A stretch of 11,560 bases of DNA from Alphaproteobacteria bacterium UBA6062 (GTDB lineage Bacteria; Pseudomonadota; Alphaproteobacteria; Sneathiellales; Sneathiellaceae): the NCBI GenBank assembly GCA_002428885.1, contig DIYE01000181.1, forward strand, positions 1-11,560, written 5' to 3'. The notes beneath the pieces were generated by a model. The model was not told where the DNA came from. It worked only from the letters and a program-made list of their open reading frames with translations, and searched no databases. The position numbers and the translations under genes were made by a program. Numbering within the stretch: position 1 is the stretch's first letter; the number at the start of each line of letters is the position of its first letter. This document shows positions 6,914 through 11,560 of this stretch, piece after piece.

Positions 6914-7557
6914 TGGGGATTGCCCAAAAGAATGTCTACCCGGGCAGTGGTTTAAGTGAAAATCCGACTATAGATCCCACCGCCCAGGTTTTGTTGTCAG
7001 ATCTTGGGAAATGGACCGAGGTCGGTGCCCGGACAAAGATGATTGAAACGACGATGGGGGATTATTCCTACATCGTCAATGATGGCGATGTGATCTTTTC
7101 CAAGATCGGTAAGTTCGCCAATATCGCGGCCCATACCCGGATCAATCCCGGCCAGCATCCCATGGACCGGGCTTCCATGCATCACTTTCAATATCGTAGC
7201 GAGATGTATGGTATGGGCCCTGATGACGAGGCTTTCTTTGAGGGGCGGCGCTCCTTACGGGTAGAGATCGGCCATGATGTCTGGGTCGGGCATGGTGTTG
7301 TTATCCAGGGCGGTGTGACGATTGGCACGGGATCGGTTATCGGTTCCGGCGCAGTTGTCACCAAGGATGTTCCGTCCTATACAATCGTTACCGGCATTCC
7401 TGCGACGGCTCTTAGGCCAAGATTTGAGAAAGAGCTTCAGGAAGCATTCCTCCGGATCTGCTGGTGGGACTGGAACCATCAGGAATTGACGGAGCGACTT
7501 TCCGATTTCAGAGACCTGTCCGCCCGGGAGTTTTGTCTGAGATATGATACCGAGTAG
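6913..7557 (+). CDS. Phosphonate-operon hexapeptide-repeat acyltransferase
   Basis: The protein has 214 residues. ATG 6913 overlaps the phnE stop in a TGATG junction (6911-6915), which indicates translational coupling. TTG 6910 is also in frame but less likely. It is a left-handed beta-helix transferase of the xenobiotic acetyltransferase type, matching the hexapeptide family found in phosphonate operons (TIGR03308, from memory). Repeats such as VEIGHDVWVGHGVVIQGGVT and VIGSGAVVTKDVPSYTIVTG build the helix. RINPGQHPMDRASMHHF carries the probable catalytic His82, at the same position as in the streptogramin acetyltransferase VatD. The C-terminus has the CWWDW motif and an amphipathic helix. 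It probably moves an acetyl group from acetyl-CoA to an amino- or hydroxy-alkylphosphonate, perhaps replacing PhnO. The substrate is an inference. It is a cytoplasmic trimer by analogy. Confidence 0.88.
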   Translation: MGIAQKNVYPGSGLSENPTIDPTAQVLLSDLGKWTEVGARTKMIETTMGDYSYIVNDGDVIFSKIGKFANIAAHTRINPGQHPMDRASMHHFQYRSEMYGMGPDDEAFFEGRRSLRVEIGHDVWVGHGVVIQGGVTIGTGSVIGSGAVVTKDVPSYTIVTGIPATALRPRFEKELQEAFLRICWWDWNHQELTERLSDFRDLSAREFCLRYDTE

Positions 7558-7566
7558 GATGGAATA

Positions 7567-8259
7567 ATGCAGGGATATGCCCGATACGCGGTTTATTACG
7601 CACCGGCGCCGGACAGTCCATTAGCGCGTTTCGGCAATGCCTGGCTTGGAAGAGACCCTGAAAGCGGCCTTATCCTGCCGAGGCCCGAACTAAGCGGACT
7701 GACCCTGCAGCATCTCAAAAGCTACACGAAATCCCCCTCGCGATATGGTTTCCACGGTACCCTGAAACCGCCTTTTGCCTTACATCCGGATTATAAAATC
7801 GAGGATCTGGATCGGGCAATCACGGAACTCGCCGCCGGAATGTTAGCCTCAAATCCAACCCGCCTGATTGTCAAACGCATCGGCCGCTTCCTGGCCCTCT
7901 GCCCGGAGCAGGACGACGGAAGCATCACTGATATTGCGGCAACCTGCGTCCAGAGCCTTGACCAGTTTCGCAAACCGGCCGGAGAAGAAGAACTCCAGAA
8001 ACGCCGCGCCCGCGGCCTGACTGACCGGCAAGAGGCGTATCTACAGGAGTGGGGTTATCCCTATGTGATGGACGAATTCCGCTTTCACCTGACCCTGACG
8101 GATAGTCTGGAGGTCGATGCTCTGGATTTGATTGAAGCGCGCCTTCAGAGCGTTACCGAAAGCCTTCGCGCAAGGCCGTTTACAGTAGACAGAATATGCC
8201 TGTTCGGAGATCCGGGCGGCGGAGCACCGTTTAGGGTGTTGAGGGGTTATTCTCTTTAG
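7567..8259 (+). CDS. DUF1045 phosphonate-operon protein, 2H phosphoesterase-like
   Basis: The protein has 230 residues. The start ATG follows the previous stop by 9 bases, with AGGA about 7 bases upstream (it overlaps the preceding TAG). It belongs to the DUF1045 family repeatedly found in C-P lyase operons (TIGR03223, from memory). The N-terminus reads RYAVYYAPAPDSPLARFG, and the two catalytic-type motifs of 2H phosphoesterases are both intact: RYGFHGTLKPPF (His63-x-Thr65) and FRFHLTLT (His174-x-Thr176). Related 2H enzymes open cyclic phosphodiesters or ligate RNA ends. In C-P lyase catabolism a 5-phosphoribosyl 1,2-cyclic phosphate must be opened, normally by PhnP, so this protein could do that or a related step. 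That is inference, since the family has no settled function known to me. It is the last gene of the plus-strand operon. Confidence 0.88.
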   Translation: MQGYARYAVYYAPAPDSPLARFGNAWLGRDPESGLILPRPELSGLTLQHLKSYTKSPSRYGFHGTLKPPFALHPDYKIEDLDRAITELAAGMLASNPTRLIVKRIGRFLALCPEQDDGSITDIAATCVQSLDQFRKPAGEEELQKRRARGLTDRQEAYLQEWGYPYVMDEFRFHLTLTDSLEVDALDLIEARLQSVTESLRARPFTVDRICLFGDPGGGAPFRVLRGYSL

Positions 8260-8498
8260 CTTTTTTCAGATTCAAGCGATGTGATTACCTTTTTAATATA
8301 ATTAAATTTCATTAAAAGCTATTAATAATTGATTTTCCCGTATTTAAATATAGCTTAGTTGGTTGTTTCTGCAGGGATTATTTATGTTAGCTGGAAGAAA
8401 TTTGAAACGGAACTTCACGAACTAGGAAGTATAAATAATATGAGATTAATGCTGACTATTATGCTATAATTAGTTGCTTTAAATTGAAAAGTCGATTG
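8260..8498 (+). promoter_or_regulatory. AT-rich intergenic region with extended -10 promoter
   Basis: This 239-bp stretch is sharply more AT-rich than the phn genes before it and marks the left edge of the foreign-looking segment. Near its end, TGCTATAAT (8462-8470) is a perfect extended -10 element, about 29 bp before the ATG of the large nuclease-like gene. No good -35 lies 17 bases upstream, which an extended -10 does not require. A second candidate (TTGAAA at 8402 and TATAAA at 8430) has too long a spacer. I see no clear terminator for the phn operon here and no other gene. Confidence 0.5.
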
Positions 8499-10640
8499 AT
8501 GAAGAAAAATAAGCCTTCTAACAATTCTGCTTCCTATGAATTTAGTCTCCTTAATTTTGACGTAGATAATCAAAAACAGTTTAGGGAAGAAATAACCAAA
8601 GTCGCAAGAGTTAAGCTTAAAGAGTTTCCGGTATTGGTTGAGCAATTTCTAGATTTATTTAGAAGTATATACCCAGCCCAAATATTGGCATGTCTATCAT
8701 CGTATGCCTTGAGACAATATGCCGGGTCTAATGGAGTGGAGCCACGCTCGAGTTTAAATGAGTTTGGACAGCATCACCTTGAGTTCCTCCAAGCGTTGTT
8801 GTTAACGCTACCAGATTTCGAGTGGGGACAACAGTCAATAACTCCTGAGATTGTGCAGAAGATGTTTGATCTTGTACCTGAACTCTCGATTGTCGCGTTG
8901 TCAGAAAGTATTGTTTCTACACCAGAGAATCTGGATAAAGACGAACTAGCTATCAGAGGGCTGCAGCAGCGTTTAAAATTTCACACACAAGGGGTTCGAA
9001 ATTGGGGTTATTTTGATGATGTTGTAAGGTTATCAAATGAGTTAATTTTACCGTTAAATAACGAGTTTGAAAAATACTACGGATTTAGTGGTGAAGACCT
9101 CATTAGAGTTTTGAAATCAATTGTTAGTGAATTTGAAGATCGACAAAATAAACACTTTAATGTCTTAAGAAAGATATCAAGAGGGAAAAACTACCGTCAA
9201 ATAATAAGGAACTATTATAAGTATGCTCCCGATTTGGGGGGATCTGCAGATGATTTAATTGAAAAGCTTCCGAAGGATTGCTCTAGAGAGCAGGCCTTGG
9301 GGTTAGTAATGGCACATTTTGATCTCGAATTAGATGAGTTGGCTACCTTTCATTCATGCGAGATTGCGAGAATTTCTGATGTTAGTGAAGTCAAGATTCT
9401 AGCTATTATGGCTGAAGTAACTTATCTGCCGGGAGATTTAGAAGGAAGTAAGATTGAGCATTTTTTTCTAGGAAATCCTGTCTGGGATCGACCTGCAATT
9501 GCTTTGGGTAATAAGAATTATTTTTTCGCAGCTCCGCAAATTGCTTTTAGTCATATTAGTCGATTGATTGATAGGTTAGCATCTAAGGCAAATTTGAAAA
9601 AAAGCCTGGAAAAACAACGTTCTAAATTTCTGGAAAATCATCTCGTTTCTTTAACACAAAAAGCGCTTCCCGGTGCAATGGTGAGATCTTCAGTAATGTG
9701 GGAATATGCATCGAAGCACTACGAAACGGATTTGTTGGTAATACACGATCGTGTTGTGTTAATTGGGGAGGCTAAATCTCATCGTCTTACACCCGAAGGG
9801 CTAAGAGGGGCTCCCAAGCGTGTTAAAAGACATATTACTGATCTAATAATTTCTCCATCACTACAATCTGCCAGACTTGAAAAGCTGATCTATAATGCTA
9901 AAGATGGTGATGAAAGTGCTTGGAAAGCAGTTAAAGATATTGGGATTAATCCTGAACTTGTTGATTGTGTAATTCGCTTTTCGGTCACTCTGGATGATCT
10001 TTCAGCTTTGAGTACGGCTGAAAAAGAATTTAAAGTTAGCGGTTGGCTTCCGGAAGATCATCAGCTTGCTCCCAGTATCCTAATATCTGATTTTGATTGC
10101 ATTGTTAATATTTTAGACAATCCAATACTATTTTATCATTATCTCAAGGAACGGTACTATTTTCAAAAGTCATTCCAATTACTAGGTGATGAATTAGATT
10201 TTCTAGGATTGTATTTAGATAGTTGCTTTAATCTATCAGAACTAGAAAAGCTTAACGCAAAATTTGTGCCTTCGGGGATGTCCGCTTCAATTGATCGCTA
10301 CTTCGAAAGCAGAGGACTTGGAATAACGATACCCAAGCCTAAGGTTTCCCTAGGCAATCATTTTAGAAAGGTTCTTAATCAGTTAGCTGTATCAAAGCCA
10401 GGCGGTTGGACCACAGTTGGAATGCACATTTTATCATGCGCAGATCCAAGAGAGCAGAAGAAGATAGATAGAGAAGTTGTTAAAATGAAAGGTCTCGTGA
10501 GGAGAGAGTATAGAGATCCAAAGCATTTATGTACTATCATAGTTTGCCCGCCGGAAGCTCGAAAAGCATTGGTTGTTTTCCATTTTTTCCCGCGCCAACT
10601 AAAAAACTCAAATACGGAAAAAAATCCCTCAGTTGATTGA
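8499..10640 (+). CDS. Unrecognised large protein with PD-(D/E)XK nuclease core
   Basis: The protein has 713 residues counted from ATG 8499; TTG 8484 (718 residues) is also in frame, and neither has a strong ribosome site. I do not recognise the whole-protein family. Residues 1-370 are mostly alpha-helical by appearance, with RNWGYFDDVVRLSNELILPL near 190. Around 400-450 is a typical PD-(D/E)XK nuclease core: helix with Glu402, then YETDLLVI (Asp411), then VVLIGEAKS (Glu424, Lys426), then a basic helix and QSARLEKLI. The C-terminal 270 residues contain a GGWTTVGMHIL segment and CTIIVCPPEARK. Codons (TTA, ATA, AGA, AAT) and low G+C differ sharply from both neighbours, indicating horizontal transfer. 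It has its own promoter and no partner gene beyond a possible out-of-frame tail. A role in defence or in element maintenance is inferred only from the nuclease core and the island-like setting. Confidence 0.75.
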   Translation: MKKNKPSNNSASYEFSLLNFDVDNQKQFREEITKVARVKLKEFPVLVEQFLDLFRSIYPAQILACLSSYALRQYAGSNGVEPRSSLNEFGQHHLEFLQALLLTLPDFEWGQQSITPEIVQKMFDLVPELSIVALSESIVSTPENLDKDELAIRGLQQRLKFHTQGVRNWGYFDDVVRLSNELILPLNNEFEKYYGFSGEDLIRVLKSIVSEFEDRQNKHFNVLRKISRGKNYRQIIRNYYKYAPDLGGSADDLIEKLPKDCSREQALGLVMAHFDLELDELATFHSCEIARISDVSEVKILAIMAEVTYLPGDLEGSKIEHFFLGNPVWDRPAIALGNKNYFFAAPQIAFSHISRLIDRLASKANLKKSLEKQRSKFLENHLVSLTQKALPGAMVRSSVMWEYASKHYETDLLVIHDRVVLIGEAKSHRLTPEGLRGAPKRVKRHITDLIISPSLQSARLEKLIYNAKDGDESAWKAVKDIGINPELVDCVIRFSVTLDDLSALSTAEKEFKVSGWLPEDHQLAPSILISDFDCIVNILDNPILFYHYLKERYYFQKSFQLLGDELDFLGLYLDSCFNLSELEKLNAKFVPSGMSASIDRYFESRGLGITIPKPKVSLGNHFRKVLNQLAVSKPGGWTTVGMHILSCADPREQKKIDREVVKMKGLVRREYRDPKHLCTIIVCPPEARKALVVFHFFPRQLKNSNTEKNPSVD

Positions 10641-10749
10641 CCAGATAATGGATGAGCAGGATGCTCAAGAATGCACTTTAATTTCACATAACATTGATGA
10701 TGAAAAACGTGCGTTCGCTCTTGCTGTGTTGGCTAAAGCAAAACGGTAA
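10603..10749 (+). other. Out-of-frame C-terminal extension or small ORF after the nuclease-like gene
   Basis: The frame one base later than the nuclease gene is open from 10603 (after TAA 10600-10602) to TAA 10747-10749. It overlaps the gene's last 38 bases, which include seven A (10618-10624). Joined at that run by the loss of one A, the product would continue EKIPQLIDQIMDEQDAQE and end in VLAKAKR, adding about 43 residues with balanced charge and helical character in place of the short KNPSVD end. Alternatively it is a separate small gene starting at ATG 10648 (33 residues) or TTG 10633, a few bases from the upstream stop. No good ribosome site supports a separate gene, so a frameshifted tail is preferred. 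Confidence 0.45.
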
Positions 10750-11244
10750 AGTGATTATATTTTTTAATTTAGCGATGAGATGACTGTTGTTTGTTATTAA
10801 TGAATAATTCTTGTATTAAATACCGTTTTACGGTATAATAATGCCCGTGCACAAATCCGGTGTTCTAGGCATCGGTCAGCAACATTCGTCAGCCGTTCTT
10901 CCTGAAAGATTGTTTTACCGATGAATTCTTCCTAACCCGAAGAAAGTGTCGATACGGAAGCTGTCCGGAGGGTTGGTGTCGGTAAGGCCTGCTGGATCAA
11001 GCAGTCATAAGGTCTGGGCTTCGCGCTGTAAATAAACCGCATCTCAGGTGCGTCTTGGAACCAACATAGAATAAGAATGATCCTCATATCCGGTGATGTG
11101 AGACATCCAGTTCTTTTGTTAACACTAAGCCATTTTTCGTGAGTAGATGCCTCGCATCCCGGATATTCTTTTATCCTTTATTTCAATATCTTAGCGATAC
11201 CGTTTTGTGCCTCAGGGCAGAAGGTGTATTTCCGTCTGTCTGAC
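10750..11244. other. 495-bp region without a convincing gene
   Basis: AT-rich sequence continues to about 10845, and the composition then returns to that of the host. Six-frame reading gives only short frames broken by stops, for example a 27-residue one from ATG 10841 to TGA 10924 (begins MPVHKSGVLGIG) with no ribosome site. I recognise no transposase, integrase, tRNA or structured RNA. It holds the promoter-like palindrome described separately and the 3' flank of phnN, where I see no terminator. It may be a decayed gene or the scar of the insertion. Confidence 0.4.
10811..10839 (+). promoter_or_regulatory. Near-consensus promoter with embedded palindrome
   Basis: TTGTAT (10811-10816), a 17-base spacer and a perfect TATAAT (10834-10839) make a good sigma-70 promoter. 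ATACCG (10820-10825) and CGGTAT (10831-10836) are 6-bp inverted arms around TTTTA, running from the spacer into the -10, which is the layout of a repressor-controlled promoter. No convincing gene follows on the plus strand before phnN arrives on the minus strand, so it may drive a short RNA or be left over from a lost gene. Confidence 0.4.
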
Positions 11245-11560
11245 TTAAGCAGATGCCTTTAAAGGATTAGCGATCAGTCTGACAAAGGTCTGTACCGCCA
11301 CATCCAGCGGGCCGCTATTGTCGATTATTCGGATATCCGGGTCGCTCAATGTATAGGCTGTTGCCTGCTCGATCCGTTTTTCGATTTCTGATGCTGTTTC
11401 ACGGCCGCGGGAGGTGAGGCGGGTGCGCAGGATGTGAGGCTGAGCCGTGATGCAGGCAACTTCCAGATGGGGGAACTGGCGGCGGGCATCGTCAATGATA
11501 GCCCTGGAAACATTGACAATCACCGTATTTCCATTGGCGATATCGCGGCGGGTGGAAATC
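11245..11560 (-). CDS. phnN: Ribose 1,5-bisphosphate phosphokinase PhnN, C-terminal part
   Basis: The frame is open from the right window edge to TAA (11245-11247), showing about 104 C-terminal residues; the N-terminus with Walker A lies outside. The GTG at 11523 is inside the gene, not its start, because the sequence before it (RRDIANGNTVIVNVSRA) is family-like. Recognisable PhnN features are the strand VIVNVSRAIIDDARRQFP, then VACITAQPHILRTRL, the lid-type SRGRE, and RIIDNSGPLDVAVQTFVRLI near the end. The enzyme phosphorylates ribose 1,5-bisphosphate with ATP to give PRPP, the last step of the C-P lyase pathway, in the cytoplasm. It faces the phnCDE operon and is separated from it by the AT-rich nuclease segment, so it must be transcribed from a different promoter. 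Confidence 0.87.
   Translation of the reverse strand, partial: ISTRRDIANGNTVIVNVSRAIIDDARRQFPHLEVACITAQPHILRTRLTSRGRETASEIEKRIEQATAYTLSDPDIRIIDNSGPLDVAVQTFVRLIANPLKASA

Noticed and set aside
3320..10230. The 11-mer TAGTTGCTTTA occurs three times (3320, 8471, 10220), two of them near likely promoters.
   Set aside because: In AT-rich sequence, repeated 11-mers are expected by chance across 11.5 kb. The flanks share only a loose TTGAAAA similarity in two copies, and the third lies inside a coding region.
8225..10833. A weak similarity between CACCGTTTAGGGT near 8225 and TACCGTTTTACGGT near 10821 as attachment-site halves.
   Set aside because: The match is imperfect and short, the left copy is coding sequence of the DUF1045 gene, and no integrase is present.
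10820..11206. The 10-mer ATACCGTTTT at 10820 and 11197 as possible direct repeats of an insertion.
   Set aside because: The copies do not bracket the AT-rich segment, have different flanks, and a 10-base repeat is common by chance.

Overview
The window looks like chromosomal DNA of an alphaproteobacterium with a G+C content near 50% by eye. I base this on the phosphonate-operon layout: single copies of phnC, phnD and phnE, then a hexapeptide-repeat transferase, a DUF1045 protein and phnN. No genus can be fixed from the sequence alone. No rRNA, tRNA, CRISPR array or intact mobile element was seen.

Layout. Positions 1-162 are the C-terminal end of an MFS transporter. Positions 215-2287 encode a cyanophycin-synthetase-like protein whose ATP-grasp half is intact in outline, while its Mur-ligase half has lost the P-loop and is truncated. 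It meets, tail to tail and overlapping by 9 bp, a minus-strand gene (2279-3097) of the isocitrate lyase/PEP mutase superfamily. That gene is divergent from a TetR-family regulator (3393-3968), and the roughly 295 bp between them hold two inverted repeats that look like operators.

Positions 4036-8259 form a phosphonate uptake and utilisation operon. It runs: Pho-box-like promoter, phnC (ATPase), phnD (binding protein), a strong intrinsic terminator inside the operon, phnE (permease), a hexapeptide transferase coupled to phnE by a TGATG junction, and a DUF1045 two-histidine (2H) phosphoesterase-like protein. The 5'-truncated phnN, which makes PRPP in the C-P lyase pathway, enters on the minus strand at the right edge (11245-11560). 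The C-P lyase core (phnG to phnM) is not in the window and presumably lies outside it.

Between the DUF1045 gene and phnN lies a foreign-looking segment (about 8275-10845). It is much more AT-rich than its surroundings and uses different codons. It carries one large gene (8499-10640) with its own extended -10 promoter. Its product has a PD-(D/E)XK nuclease core (Asp411, Glu424-Ala-Lys426) inside an otherwise unrecognised protein of about 713 residues. A coherent 43-residue extension sits in the next frame right after an A7 run near the end of the gene, suggesting an indel, phase variation or frameshifting. Downstream, 10750-11244 has no convincing gene but contains a near-consensus promoter with a palindrome built into it. 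The orphan nuclease is the best candidate here for an undescribed accessory (possibly defence) function. The degenerate cyanophycin-synthetase homologue is the second.
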